DNA from: Alkalilimnicola sp. S0819 | GTDB taxonomy: Bacteria; Pseudomonadota; Gammaproteobacteria; Nitrococcales; WHIW01 | Assembly (NCBI RefSeq): GCF_009295635.1 | Contig: NZ_WHIW01000004.1 | Span: 62,001-126,000, forward strand | Length of the DNA stretch: 64,000 bases | Direction: 5' to 3' | Shown here: positions 32,459 through 42,793 of the stretch, in pieces | Layout: the number at the start of each line of letters is the position of its first letter | How positions within the stretch are numbered: position 1 is the stretch's first letter | Notes under the pieces: model-generated | The model's input: only the letters and a program-made list of their open reading frames with translations | What the model was told of the DNA's origin: nothing | Database searches by the model: none | Made by a program: the position numbers and the translations under genes

Positions 32459-33835
32459 CTACAGGATCAGCCGGCGCAGATCGCCCAGCAGCTCCGCCAG
32501 GTACGTGGTGAAGCGGGCGGCGGCGGCGCCGTCGATGACCCGGTGGTCGTAGGACAGGCTCAGCGGCAGCATCAGCCGCGGCTGGAACTGCTCGCCGTCC
32601 CAGACCGGCTTCATCGCCGCGCGGGATACGCCGAGGATGGCCACCTCCGGGGCGTTGACGATGGGGGTGAAGGCGGTGCCGCCGATGCCCCCCAGGCTGG
32701 AGATGGAGAAGCAGCCGCCCTGCATGTCGCCGGGGGCGAGCTTGCCGTCGCGGGCCTTGGCGCTGAGCTCGATCAGATCCCGGGCGATGTCGTAGATGCC
32801 TTTGGTGTCGGCATCGCGGATCACCGGCACCATCAGGCCCTGGGGCGTGTCCACGGCGACACCGATGTGGCAGTACTTCTTGTAGTAGAGGGCATCGCCT
32901 TCCGGGGCGAGGGAGCTGTTGAAGTCCGGGTAGCGGCGCAGGGCCGCCGCCGAGGCCTTCACCATGAACGCCAGCGGCGTGAGCTTGACGCCCTCGCCCT
33001 CGGCCCGGGCCTTCTCGGCCTTGCGGAAGGCCTCCAGCTCGGTGATATCGGCTTCGTCGAACTGGGTGACGTGGGGGATGTTCAGCCAGCTGCGGTGCAG
33101 GTGCGGGCCGGCGATGCGCTTGATGCGTGACAGCGCCACCTTCTCCACCTCGCCGAACTTGCTGAAGTCCACCGCCGGTATGGGCGGGATGCCGCCCATA
33201 CCGGGGGTGGCGGTCGCCGCCGTGCCGCCGCTCAGGGCCTGCTTGACGAAGCCCTGCACATCCTCTTTCAGGATGCGGCCCTTGCGGCCGCTGCCCTGGA
33301 TGCGCTCCAGCGGCGCGCCCAGTTCCCGCGCGAAGCGACGCACGGCGGGGCTGGCGTGGGCCTTGGTCTGGGACGCCACATCCAGCGGTGCCAGCGGCTG
33401 GTGGTCCTTCTTCACCGGGTGCTCCGGTGGCTCGCCGCCGGCGGCGGACGGGGCCGGCTCGGGCTCACTGGGCTCGGTGCCCGAGGCCTCCTCGGAAGGT
33501 GCCTCCGGGGCGGGCTGTTCGGCCTGCTCGTCGGCTTCCGGCCGGGCCGCCGCTTGGTCGTCCGGCGTATCGGCTTCCTTCGCGTCCTCGCTGTCGACGG
33601 GCTCCAGCAGCGCGATGACATCCCCCTGGGCGACCTTGTCGCCCACCTTCACCTTCACCTCGGTGACCTTGCCGGCCCGGGAGGCGGGTACCTCCATGGT
33701 GGCCTTGTCGCTCTCCAGGGTGAGCAGGGACTGTTCCTGTTCGATGCTGTCTCCCACCGAGACCAGCACCTCGATGACATCCACGGCGTCGAAGTCGCCG
33801 ATGTCGGGTACCTTGATTTCTACGCTGTCAGCCAT
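32459..33835 (-). CDS. aceF: Pyruvate dehydrogenase dihydrolipoyl acetyltransferase (E2)
   Basis: E2 forms the core of the complex and transfers acetyl groups to CoA. The 458 residues have one lipoyl domain (1-80, Lys44 in ESDKATMEVP), an acidic Pro/Ala/Glu linker (85-140) and a peripheral subunit-binding domain (about 157-195: SPAVRRFARELGAPLERIQG). The catalytic domain has the HRVIDGAAAARF motif. E. coli AceF has three lipoyl domains, this one has one. It starts 59 bp after aceE, and its stop is 13 bp from the lpd start. Confidence 0.96.
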   Translation of the reverse strand: MADSVEIKVPDIGDFDAVDVIEVLVSVGDSIEQEQSLLTLESDKATMEVPASRAGKVTEVKVKVGDKVAQGDVIALLEPVDSEDAKEADTPDDQAAARPEADEQAEQPAPEAPSEEASGTEPSEPEPAPSAAGGEPPEHPVKKDHQPLAPLDVASQTKAHASPAVRRFARELGAPLERIQGSGRKGRILKEDVQGFVKQALSGGTAATATPGMGGIPPIPAVDFSKFGEVEKVALSRIKRIAGPHLHRSWLNIPHVTQFDEADITELEAFRKAEKARAEGEGVKLTPLAFMVKASAAALRRYPDFNSSLAPEGDALYYKKYCHIGVAVDTPQGLMVPVIRDADTKGIYDIARDLIELSAKARDGKLAPGDMQGGCFSISSLGGIGGTAFTPIVNAPEVAILGVSRAAMKPVWDGEQFQPRLMLPLSLSYDHRVIDGAAAARFTTYLAELLGDLRRLIL

Positions 33836-33894
33836 GTTCGGTCCTTTTCCATAGCCGCCCGGCGCGTCGCGCCGGGGCGGGGTGCTACGCGCGC

Positions 33895-36552
33895 TCAGCC
33901 GTGTTCCGGGCGGGCCTTCTCCGGGTCGATGCCGTACTTCTTGATGGCCTCGGACACGGTCTTGGCCGGAATCTCGCCGTCATCGGCGAGCACCTTGAGC
34001 GCGGCCACGGTGACGTAGTGACGGTCCACCTCGAAGTAGTTGCGCAGCCGTTCGCGGGTGTCCGAGCGGCCGAAGCCGTCGGTGCCCAGCACCAGGTAGC
34101 GTCGGTCCATCCAGGGCCGGATCTGGTCGGCGAAGCTGCGCATGTAGTCGGTGGCGGCCACCGCCGGGCCCTTGCGGCCCTTGAGGCAGTCGGCGACGTA
34201 GGCCGTGTGGGGCTTGTCCTCCGGGTGGAGCATGTTCCAGCGCTCGGCGTCTATGCCGTCGCGGCGCAGCTCGGTGAAGGACGGGCAGCTCCAGATGTCC
34301 GCGGAGACCTTCCAGTCCTTCTTCAGCAGATCCGCCGCCTCGATCACCTCGCGCAGGATGGTGCCGGAGCCGAGCAGCTGCACCTTGAGCTTGCCCTGAC
34401 CACCGTCGCGCAAGAGATACATGCCCCGGCGTATGCCCTCCTCGGCCCCCTCGGGCATGGCCGGCTGGACATAGTTCTCGTTCATCATGGTGATGTAGTA
34501 GAAGACGTTCTCCTGCTCGGCGTACATGCGTCGCAGGCCGTCCTGGATCACGACGGCCAGCTCGTAGGCGAAGGCCGGGTCGTAGGAGACGCAGTTGGGG
34601 ATGGTGGCCGAGAGCAGGTGGCTGTGGCCGTCCTGGTGCTGCAGGCCCTCGCCGTTGAGGGTGGTGCGCCCGGCGGTGCCGCCCATGAGAAAGCCCCGGG
34701 CCTGCATGTCGCCGGCGGCCCAGGCCAGGTCTCCCACCCGCTGGAAGCCGAACATGGAGTAGTAGGCGTAGAAGGGGATCATGGGCACGCCGTGGTTGGC
34801 GTAACTGGTGCCCGCGGCGATCCAGCTGGACATGGCGCCGGCCTCGTTGATGCCTTCCTGCAGGATCTGCCCGGTCTTGCTCTCCTTGTAGAACATCAGC
34901 TGATCGGCGTCCTGGGGTTCGTAGAGCTGACCCTGGGAGCTGTAGATGCCGAGCTGGCGGAACAGGCCTTCCATGCCGAAGGTGCGCGCCTCGTCGGGGA
35001 CGATGGGCACGATGTGCTTGGCGAGCTTCTTGTCGCGCAGCAGGATGGAGAGCGCCCGCACGAAGGCCATGGTGGTGGACATCTCCCGATCGCCGCTGTC
35101 TTTCAGCAGCAGATCGAAGGCGGAGAGTTCCGGCACTTCCAGCGGGTCCACCTGATGGTGGCGCGCCGGCAACGGGCCGCCGAGCTGCTCCCGGCGCTCG
35201 CGCAGGTATTTTATCTCCGGGCTGTCCGGGTCGGGCCTGTAGAAGGGCGCCTCGGCGATGTCCTCGTCGCTGACGGGGATGTTGAAGCGGTCGCGGAAGG
35301 CCTTGAGTGCCTCGGTGCCCATCTTCTTCTGCTGATGGGTGATGTTCTGGCCTTCGCCCGCCGCGCCCATGCCGTAGCCCTTGACGGTCTTGGCGAGGAT
35401 CACCGTGGGCTGGCCGCGGTGGTTCACCGCGGCGTGGTAGGCCGCATAGATCTTGTGCGGGTCGTGGCCGCCGCGGTTCAGGCGCCAGATGTCCTGGTCG
35501 GACATATTGGCCACCATGGCCTTGAGCTCCGGGTACTTGCCGAAGAAGTGCTCGCGGGTATACGCCCCGCCCTTGGCCTTGAAGTTCTGGTACTCGCCGT
35601 CCACCGCCTCTTCCATGCGCTTGCGCAGCAGGCCCTTGGTGTCCTTGGCGAGCAGGGGGTCCCAGTAGGAGCCCCAGACGACTTTCAGCACGTTCCAGCC
35701 GGCGCCGCGGAACTCGCCCTCCAGTTCCTGGATGATCTTGCCGTTGCCGCGCACCGGGCCGTCCAGGCGCTGCAGATTGCAGTTGACCACGAACACCAGG
35801 TTGTCCAGGCCTTCCCGAGCGGCGAGCCCGATCGCGCCCAGGGATTCCGGCTCATCCATCTCGCCATCACCCAGGAAGCACCAGACCTTGCGCTGGCTGG
35901 CATCGATGATGCCGCGGTGGTGCAGGTACTTCATGAAGCGGGCCTGGTAGATGGCCATGATCGGCCCCAGCCCCATGGAGACCGTGGGGAACTGCCAGAA
36001 GTCCGGCATCAGCCAGGGGTGCGGGTAGGAAGTCAGCGCATCCGGCAGGGTGTCCTGGCGGAATTTGCGCAGCTGATCTTCGCTGATGCGCCCTTCCAGG
36101 TAGGCGCGGGCGTAGATGCCAGGTGCCGAGTGGCCCTGAATGAACACCATGTCGCCGCCGTGCTCCTCCGTGCGCGCGTGCCAGAAGTGGTTGAAGCCCA
36201 CGTCGTACAGGGTCGCGCTGGAGGCGAAGCTGGCGATATGGCCGCCGATGCCGTCGTGTTCCTTGTTCGCCTGCACCACCATGGCCGCCGCGTTCCAGCG
36301 GATGATCGAGCGCAGGCGCCATTCCAGCTCGTGATCGCCCGGGGAGCGCTCCTCCATGTGGGGCGGGACGGTGTTCTGGTAGGCGGTGGTCGCCTTGAAG
36401 GGGATATGGCCGCCACTGCGGCGGGCCTTGTCCACCAGGGCCTCGAGCAGATAGTGAGCGCGCTCCGGACCTTCGACATCGATGACCGCATCCAGGGCAT
36501 CGAGCCACTCGCTGGTCTCTTGCGGATCCACATCCTTCGGTGTGTCAGCCAT
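33895..36552 (-). CDS. aceE: Pyruvate dehydrogenase E1 component AceE
   Basis: This is the thiamine-diphosphate-dependent decarboxylase, homodimeric type, 885 residues (E. coli 887). The ThDP/Mg motif runs from GDGEMDEPESLGAI (about residue 233) to the Asn in NCNLQRLDGPVRGNGKIIQE. Other landmarks are GIGGHIASFASSATLYDVGF, GEGLQHQDGHSHLL and TDGFGRSDTRE. The ATG at 36552 (MADTPKDVDPQETSEW) follows a GAGGTG Shine-Dalgarno; a longer in-frame start at 36591 would add 13 unrelated residues. It is the first gene of aceE-aceF-lpd. A GC-rich hairpin (36617-36637) lies in its leader. Confidence 0.97.
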   Translation of the reverse strand: MADTPKDVDPQETSEWLDALDAVIDVEGPERAHYLLEALVDKARRSGGHIPFKATTAYQNTVPPHMEERSPGDHELEWRLRSIIRWNAAAMVVQANKEHDGIGGHIASFASSATLYDVGFNHFWHARTEEHGGDMVFIQGHSAPGIYARAYLEGRISEDQLRKFRQDTLPDALTSYPHPWLMPDFWQFPTVSMGLGPIMAIYQARFMKYLHHRGIIDASQRKVWCFLGDGEMDEPESLGAIGLAAREGLDNLVFVVNCNLQRLDGPVRGNGKIIQELEGEFRGAGWNVLKVVWGSYWDPLLAKDTKGLLRKRMEEAVDGEYQNFKAKGGAYTREHFFGKYPELKAMVANMSDQDIWRLNRGGHDPHKIYAAYHAAVNHRGQPTVILAKTVKGYGMGAAGEGQNITHQQKKMGTEALKAFRDRFNIPVSDEDIAEAPFYRPDPDSPEIKYLRERREQLGGPLPARHHQVDPLEVPELSAFDLLLKDSGDREMSTTMAFVRALSILLRDKKLAKHIVPIVPDEARTFGMEGLFRQLGIYSSQGQLYEPQDADQLMFYKESKTGQILQEGINEAGAMSSWIAAGTSYANHGVPMIPFYAYYSMFGFQRVGDLAWAAGDMQARGFLMGGTAGRTTLNGEGLQHQDGHSHLLSATIPNCVSYDPAFAYELAVVIQDGLRRMYAEQENVFYYITMMNENYVQPAMPEGAEEGIRRGMYLLRDGGQGKLKVQLLGSGTILREVIEAADLLKKDWKVSADIWSCPSFTELRRDGIDAERWNMLHPEDKPHTAYVADCLKGRKGPAVAATDYMRSFADQIRPWMDRRYLVLGTDGFGRSDTRERLRNYFEVDRHYVTVAALKVLADDGEIPAKTVSEAIKKYGIDPEKARPEHG

Positions 36553-36879
36553 TCTTGCACCTCGTGGGTTGTCCGCGCATCGGGCGACCATGCGTTTCCG
36601 ATTGGAAGCACGTGCTGCCCGGCCTTCTGGGCCGGGCGGCCGGTGACCCGCCTGCGCGGTGGCTTGTCAGGGGTAATGTTGTTTATTGACAGAGCCAATC
36701 CTAGCCCGCAAGGCCGCGCGCCTCCAGCGTTTCCCGTTGTGCAGCGCGGGATCGCGGGCAGGCCACAAGGTAATCGCTTAGCCTTTTGGGGGGCCTGCGG
36801 GAGCGCCTGTGAAAGCGTCGGCGGAAGCTTCTGGGGAGGAGTCCCCCGGGGCGCTTACAAGGCACGCCTCACGCCGGGC
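36553..36879. other. Leader and promoter region of aceE
   Basis: These 327 bp have no gene. On the minus strand a perfect hairpin, GCCCGGCC-CAGAA-GGCCGGGC (36617-36637), lies 65 bp upstream of the aceE ATG and lacks a T tract. The AT-richer stretch at about 36672-36705 (TTGGCT, then CAATAAACAACATTACC on the minus strand) is the most promoter-like part. No PdhR-type operator was recognised. Confidence 0.45.
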
Positions 36880-37509
36880 TCAGTTCGCTTGCTTGCCTTG
36901 ATGGGGCTGGGCGGGGTGGTTTTCACGTCCGCCGCTGAGCCCGGCGGTGAGGGCAAAGCGCATGGCCTCGTCCACGGGCATGTCCACGGGCTGCAGAACC
37001 TCGCGGGGCAGGAACACGGTGTAGCCGCCGATCTGGTAGCTCATGGGGAAGTACACGGCCACCAGATCGTCGCCGGCCAGGCCGCGGGGCAGTTCCGCGC
37101 CCTGCTCACGGGTGACGAAGCCGAGGATGTGGTAGCCGCCGGGGCCCACCGGCGCGCTGACCACCTGGCCCATGTCGCTTTCACGGCTGCGGGAGAAGAA
37201 GCTCATCAGGTCCTGGGCGGCGCCGTAGATGCTTTTCACCAGCGGGATATGGAAGACCAGGCGCTCCAGGGCGTCGAGCAGTTTGCGCACCAGGTAGGCG
37301 CGCAGCAACACACCGAGCAGGAAGACCAGTACCAGGCCGGTCGCCAGGCCCATGCCGGGCAGGTAGGCCTGCGGGGGCAGCAGCCAGGAGATCACCGCGC
37401 CCAGCACGGCTTCGGCGCTGCTGCCGATCCAGTACAGCAGGTACAGGGTGATGGTGATGGGCAGGATCGCGACCAGGCCGCGGAGGAAGGTGCTGCTAAG
37501 TTTCTTCAT
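36880..37509 (-). CDS. DUF502 family inner-membrane protein
   Basis: The 209-residue protein has two membrane segments (FLRGLVAILPITITLYLLYWI and ATGLVLVFLLGVLLRAYLVR) followed by a soluble C-terminal part. The DUF502 signatures are FHIPLVKSIYGAAQDLMSFF and GGYTVFLPREVLQPVDMPVDEAMRF. Function is not established. The gene stands between aceE (tandem, 327 bp downstream) and a glycosyltransferase gene on the same strand. Confidence 0.87.
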   Translation of the reverse strand: MKKLSSTFLRGLVAILPITITLYLLYWIGSSAEAVLGAVISWLLPPQAYLPGMGLATGLVLVFLLGVLLRAYLVRKLLDALERLVFHIPLVKSIYGAAQDLMSFFSRSRESDMGQVVSAPVGPGGYHILGFVTREQGAELPRGLAGDDLVAVYFPMSYQIGGYTVFLPREVLQPVDMPVDEAMRFALTAGLSGGRENHPAQPHQGKQAN

Positions 37510-37586
37510 GGGTAGGCGTTTTTGGTTCGGGGTGATGGAAGCATCCTACCCAAGCCTGGCCGTACCTGCTCGCCTGGCGGCCGGGC

Positions 37587-38747
37587 TCAACCGCGGGGAG
37601 TACGGGTCCAGGCCAGATTGCGCCTGCGCAGGCCGGCCACGCTGATCAGGGTCAGTTGTATCAGGGCGGGGGGGCTGGCCAGCAGCAGGGCCAGTCGTCG
37701 GCGGCTCAGGCCCAGGCCCAGGGCACCCGCCGTCAGGTAGGCGAAGTAGCCCGCCCCCACCAGCAAGGCCATGAGTATCAGCGCGGGCTGAGCGCTCAGC
37801 AGGCTGCACAGCAGCGCGGCCAGATACAGCAGCAGCACCAGGGGGCGGCTCAGGGTGAGCAGGGTCAGTGCCGCATCGCGCAATGGGCGTTGACGGCGGC
37901 GCAGGCCTTCCAGCCACAGCGCGGCGGCCTGGGCGCGCCCCAGAGACAGGTTCCCCTGGGCCCAGCGACTGCGCTGCACCCGCAGTTGTTGGGCGTCCAC
38001 CGCGCTGGGGGATTGCACCCGGGTGTCGGGCAGGAAGACCACCCGATGGCCGGCGCGCAGCAGCCGCAGGCTGTGCTCGCTGTCCTCGGCAAGGGATTGG
38101 GCGCGCCAGGGCAGGGCCTCGAGCACCGCGCGGTGGAAGACCATGCCGGTGCCCCGCAGCAGTACCGCCTGGTCCGGGCGTTTGCCGGCGTAGAACAGGG
38201 CGTTTTCCAGGTGGCTGCCCACCGCGGCCATGTAGCTGATCGCACCGGCGTCGGGGTTGGAGGGCTGGTAACTGCATTGCAGCACCCGGGCACCGCTCGC
38301 GAGGTGGGCATCCAGGCTGCGCAGGGCGCGGCGCTCCAGGCTGCAGTCCGCGTCCAGTACCACCACGGCATCCAGGGGTGCGGCCAGCACCCTGGGCAGT
38401 GCCCAGGCCAGTGCCTGGCCCTTGCCGGGGCGGGCCGGATCATGGCGCTCCAGGACCTCGGCGCCGGCGCTCCGTGCGCGCTCGGCGGTGTCGTCGGTGC
38501 AGTTGTCGGCGATCACCAGCACCCGGAACAGCGCCGCGGGGTAGTCCAGCGCCCGGCAGGCGCGCACCGTGGCGGCAATCTCCCGCCGCTCGTCATGAGC
38601 GGGGATGAGGACGAGGAAGCGATGCCGGGGGTCGTTCCGCTGGGTGGGCGGTTGGCCTGTGTTGCGCAGGGCCCGCCAGGCATGGGCGGCGTAGTAGAGC
38701 AGCACCAGCAGGCTGAGACTCAGCAGGGCGAGGGCGATCAGGGTCAT
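37587..38747 (-). CDS. Membrane-associated family 2 glycosyltransferase
   Basis: The 386-residue protein has one N-terminal membrane helix (LIALALLSLSLLVLLYYAAH), a GT2 domain and about three C-terminal hydrophobic segments. In the GT2 domain are FLVLIPAHDERREIAATVRA, the DxD-type VVVLDADCSLE, the catalytic acid region EDSEHSLRLL and QRSRWAQGN (QxxRW). The last motif marks processive or CESA-like enzymes that make polysaccharides. No polysaccharide gene cluster surrounds it, so the product is unknown. It lies 101 bp downstream of hemF on the same strand. Confidence 0.85.
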   Translation of the reverse strand: MTLIALALLSLSLLVLLYYAAHAWRALRNTGQPPTQRNDPRHRFLVLIPAHDERREIAATVRACRALDYPAALFRVLVIADNCTDDTAERARSAGAEVLERHDPARPGKGQALAWALPRVLAAPLDAVVVLDADCSLERRALRSLDAHLASGARVLQCSYQPSNPDAGAISYMAAVGSHLENALFYAGKRPDQAVLLRGTGMVFHRAVLEALPWRAQSLAEDSEHSLRLLRAGHRVVFLPDTRVQSPSAVDAQQLRVQRSRWAQGNLSLGRAQAAALWLEGLRRRQRPLRDAALTLLTLSRPLVLLLYLAALLCSLLSAQPALILMALLVGAGYFAYLTAGALGLGLSRRRLALLLASPPALIQLTLISVAGLRRRNLAWTRTPRG

Positions 38748-38848
38748 GGAGGCACCTGCGGGGCGTCGGTACCTGCAGTGATAAGGCCGTGGGCGGCGGC
38801 TTCAAGCGCTGTAACGATCCTGCCCGGCCCTCGGAGCCCGGTGTCTCC

Positions 38849-39820
<972 letters not shown>

Positions 39821-39856
39821 CTACGCAGAGCCCGTGGGTTTTTCGGCTGACGGGCG

Positions 39857-40438
39857 TCATGCGGATGACTCGCCTGGGTCGCCGGCGCGGATAACGCGGC
39901 CGCTTTGCAGGTCGCGGATTTCGGTGGGGCGGCGGAGGCCGCCCAGGGGGGCGTTGAGGACGCCGGCGAGCTGCCCTCCGAAGATGCTGCGCGCGCGCAA
40001 GGCGCTGCGAGCCGGGGCCTGGCCGCTGCGGTTGGCGCTGGTGGAGACCAGTGCGCCGCCGAAGGCGCGGCACAGGGCCGCGGCGGGCTCATGGGCGGTG
40101 ACCCGCACGGCCAGGGTGTCATGATGGCCGCTCAGCCAAGCGGGAACATCGGCGGCCTTGGGCACCAGCCAGGTGATCGGGCCGGGCCAGTGTTCGGCGA
40201 GCTGCTGCTCCTGGTGAGGGCTCAACGGCGCCAGCCAGGGGCGCAGCTGGTCCAGATCCGCGGCGATGAGAATCAGCCCCTTGGCCGCTTGCCGGCCCTT
40301 GAGCGCCAGCAGACCGGCGACGGCGGCGGGATTGGCCGGGTCGCAGCCCAAGCCGTAGACCGCCTCGGTGGGGTAGGCGATGACGCCACCCCCGCGCAGG
40401 CGGCGCACCAGGGGGGCGAGGCGATACACCGCGGTCAT
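39857..40438 (-). CDS. tsaC: Threonylcarbamoyl-AMP synthase TsaC (YrdC/Sua5 family)
   Basis: TsaC makes threonylcarbamoyl-AMP from threonine, bicarbonate and ATP for t6A37 synthesis. From the ATG at 40438 it has 193 residues. The YrdC motifs are GGVIAYPTEAVYGLGCDP, LLALKGRQAAKGLILIAADL, PGPITWLVPK and GALVSTSANRSGQAPARS. It is downstream of topA by 14 bp. The longer open frame upstream overlaps topA and is not needed. Confidence 0.95.
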   Translation of the reverse strand: MTAVYRLAPLVRRLRGGGVIAYPTEAVYGLGCDPANPAAVAGLLALKGRQAAKGLILIAADLDQLRPWLAPLSPHQEQQLAEHWPGPITWLVPKAADVPAWLSGHHDTLAVRVTAHEPAAALCRAFGGALVSTSANRSGQAPARSALRARSIFGGQLAGVLNAPLGGLRRPTEIRDLQSGRVIRAGDPGESSA

Positions 40439-40452
40439 GCAGCGCCCCCAGG

Positions 40453-42786
40453 CTAGCTCTTGGACTTGGCCGCGCCCTTGCGCGGCGCGGCGCGGCGGCC
40501 CTTGCGCTCCGGGGCGGCGGCCAGCAGCTCCTTGCACTCTTCCAGGCTGAGCGACTCCGGATCCCGGTCCTTGGGGATGCGGGCGTTCTTCTTGCCGCCC
40601 TTGATGTACGGCCCGTAGCGCCCGCGCAGGATCTGGATGTCCTCACCTTCCTTGTCGAAGTCGCGAATCAGCCGGTTGGCGTCGGCTTCCTTCTTCGCGG
40701 CGATCAGCTCCAGGGCGCGTTCGCGGCTGATGGTATAGGGGTCGTCGTCCTTGGTCAGTGAGGCGAATTTCTTGTCGTAGCGCACATAGGGGCCGAAGCG
40801 GCCGATATTGACGCTGATGGGCTCGCCCTCGGGGGTTTCGCCCAGGTCCCGCGGCAGGGCGAACAGGGGCAGGGCCTCTTCCAGGGTGATGGTGTCCAGG
40901 CTCTGGCCCGGGCGCAAGCCGGCGAACTTGGGCTTTTCCTCATCGTCCCGGGTGCCGATCTGCACGAAGGGGCCATAGCGGCCCATGCGCGCGGTGACCG
41001 GCCGGCCGCTCTTCGGGTCGGTGCCCAGTTCACGGGCCTGCAGCACTTCGCTGCGGGAAACCTCGGCCTTTTCCTCCACCCGTGCCTGGAAGGGCTTCCA
41101 GAACTGCTCGAGCAGCGGCACCCACTCGCGCTCGCCGCGGGAGACGGCGTCCAGGTCATCCTCGAGCCGCGCGGTGAACTCGTAGTCCACGTACTGCTCG
41201 AAGTGCTCGGTGAGGAATTTGCTGACGATCCGGCCGATGTCGGTGGGCCGGAAGCGGCGGTTCTCCAGCTCCACGTACTTGCGCGCGGTGAGCGTGGAGA
41301 TGATGGAGGCATAGGTGGAGGGGCGGCCGATGCCGTATTCCTCCAGGGTGCGCACCAGGCTCGCTTCCGAGTAGCGCGGCGGCGGCTCGGTGAAGTGCTG
41401 CTCCGGGCGCAGTTCCAGCAGTTTGACCTGCTCGCCCTCGTCGAGCTGGGGCAGGAACTTCTCGCCCGGCTCGCCCTTGCTGTCGTCGCGGCCTTCCTGG
41501 TAGACGGCCATGAAGCCCGGGTCGGCGATGCTGGAGCCGGTGGCGCGGAAGCTGTTGCCCTCGCCGCAGGCGAGATCCACCGCCACGGTGTCGATGGTGG
41601 CGTGGATCATCTGGCAGGCCATGCTGCGCTTCCAGATCAGCTGATAGAGCCGGAACTGGTCGTCGGAGAGTTTGGCCCTGGCCTGTTCGGGCAGCACGCG
41701 CACGGAGGTGGGGCGTACCGCCTCATGGGCCTCCTGGGCGTTCTTGGCCTTGGTCTTGTAGGCCTGCGGGCTGCCCGGGACCTTGTCCTTGCCGTAGCGC
41801 TCGGCGATCAGTTCGCGCATCTCCCCCACGGCCTCGTTGGACAAGGCCACGGAGTCGGTACGCATGTAGGTGATCAGGCCCACGGAGCCGGAGCCCAGAT
41901 CCACGCCTTCATAGAGCTGCTGGGCCACGCGCATGGTGCGCTGGGCGGAAAAGCCCAGCTTGCGCGAGGCTTCCTGCTGCAGGGTGGAGGTGGTGAAGGG
42001 CGGGGCCGGGTTGCGCCGGCGCTGCTTCTTCTCGACCTTGCTGACGGTGAGTGCGCCGCCGGCGGCCTCCCGCAGCAGCTTTTCCACCCGCCGGGCCTCG
42101 GGCTCGGCATTGATGTCGAACTGCTCCAGGCGCTTGCCTTCCAGGGTGTGGAGCTTGGCGCGGAAGGCCTCGCCGGCCTTGTCCAGATCCGCCTCCACGG
42201 TCCAGTACTCCCGGGGCTCGAAGGCTTCGATCTCCTGTTCGCGCTCGACGATCATGCGCAGCGCCGGGCTCTGCACCCGGCCGGCGGAGAGCCCCGTCTG
42301 GATCTTCTTCCACAGCAGCGGCGAGAGATTGAAGCCCACCAGGTAGTCCAGCGCGCGGCGCGCCTGCTGGGCGTTGACCATGGGGGTGGAGAGCTCGCGG
42401 GGGTGGCGCACGGCGTCCTGAATGGCGCGCTTGGTGATCTCGTGGAAGACCACCCGGTTGACCGCCTTGTCGTCGAGGATGCCCTTGTCCTTCAGCAGCT
42501 CGTAGAGGTGCCAGGAGATGGCTTCGCCTTCGCGATCGGGGTCAGTGGCGAGCAGCAGGGCGTCGGCCTTCTTCATCGCCTTGGCGATGGCGTCCACGTG
42601 TTTGGCGTTCTTGTCGATCACATCGTATTTCATGGCGAAGCCATGCTCGGGATCGACGGCGCCCTCTTTGGGGATGAGGTCGCGCACATGGCCGTAGGAG
42701 GCCAGTACCTGGTAGTCGGGGCCCAGGTACTTCTTGATGGTCCGCGCCTTGGCGGGGGATTCGACGATGACGAGATTCTTGCTCAT
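40453..42786 (-). CDS. topA: DNA topoisomerase I TopA
   Basis: This type IA topoisomerase relaxes negative supercoils. The 777 residues have a TOPRIM domain (NLVIVESPAKARTIKKYLG at 4, DPDREGEAISWHLYELL near 110), a central gate and the active-site Tyr in GLITYMRTDS (about residue 320). Three C-terminal Topo_C repeats have RMGRYGPFVQIG, NIGRFGPYVRYD and LRGRYGPYIKGG, followed by a basic tail. There are no Cys4 zinc ribbons, unlike E. coli TopA (865 residues). It lies between smg and tsaC. Confidence 0.96.
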   Translation of the reverse strand: MSKNLVIVESPAKARTIKKYLGPDYQVLASYGHVRDLIPKEGAVDPEHGFAMKYDVIDKNAKHVDAIAKAMKKADALLLATDPDREGEAISWHLYELLKDKGILDDKAVNRVVFHEITKRAIQDAVRHPRELSTPMVNAQQARRALDYLVGFNLSPLLWKKIQTGLSAGRVQSPALRMIVEREQEIEAFEPREYWTVEADLDKAGEAFRAKLHTLEGKRLEQFDINAEPEARRVEKLLREAAGGALTVSKVEKKQRRRNPAPPFTTSTLQQEASRKLGFSAQRTMRVAQQLYEGVDLGSGSVGLITYMRTDSVALSNEAVGEMRELIAERYGKDKVPGSPQAYKTKAKNAQEAHEAVRPTSVRVLPEQARAKLSDDQFRLYQLIWKRSMACQMIHATIDTVAVDLACGEGNSFRATGSSIADPGFMAVYQEGRDDSKGEPGEKFLPQLDEGEQVKLLELRPEQHFTEPPPRYSEASLVRTLEEYGIGRPSTYASIISTLTARKYVELENRRFRPTDIGRIVSKFLTEHFEQYVDYEFTARLEDDLDAVSRGEREWVPLLEQFWKPFQARVEEKAEVSRSEVLQARELGTDPKSGRPVTARMGRYGPFVQIGTRDDEEKPKFAGLRPGQSLDTITLEEALPLFALPRDLGETPEGEPISVNIGRFGPYVRYDKKFASLTKDDDPYTISRERALELIAAKKEADANRLIRDFDKEGEDIQILRGRYGPYIKGGKKNARIPKDRDPESLSLEECKELLAAAPERKGRRAAPRKGAAKSKS

Positions 42787-42793
42787 TGCGTGT

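Noticed and set aside
30439-32511. 690-codon plus-strand frame opposite lpdA
   Set aside because: Antisense shadow of a clear dihydrolipoyl dehydrogenase; it starts inside the tandem repeat and has no recognisable domain.
36617-36637. Hairpin before aceE considered as a terminator of an upstream gene
   Set aside because: No T tract on either strand and no gene on the minus strand upstream whose transcript would end there.
33901-37515. 1204-codon open frame on the plus strand opposite aceE
   Set aside because: It is the antisense of aceE and DUF502 in high-GC DNA. The sense strand encodes unmistakable E1 and the antisense translation (Val/Leu/His-rich) has no family motif or ribosome binding site.
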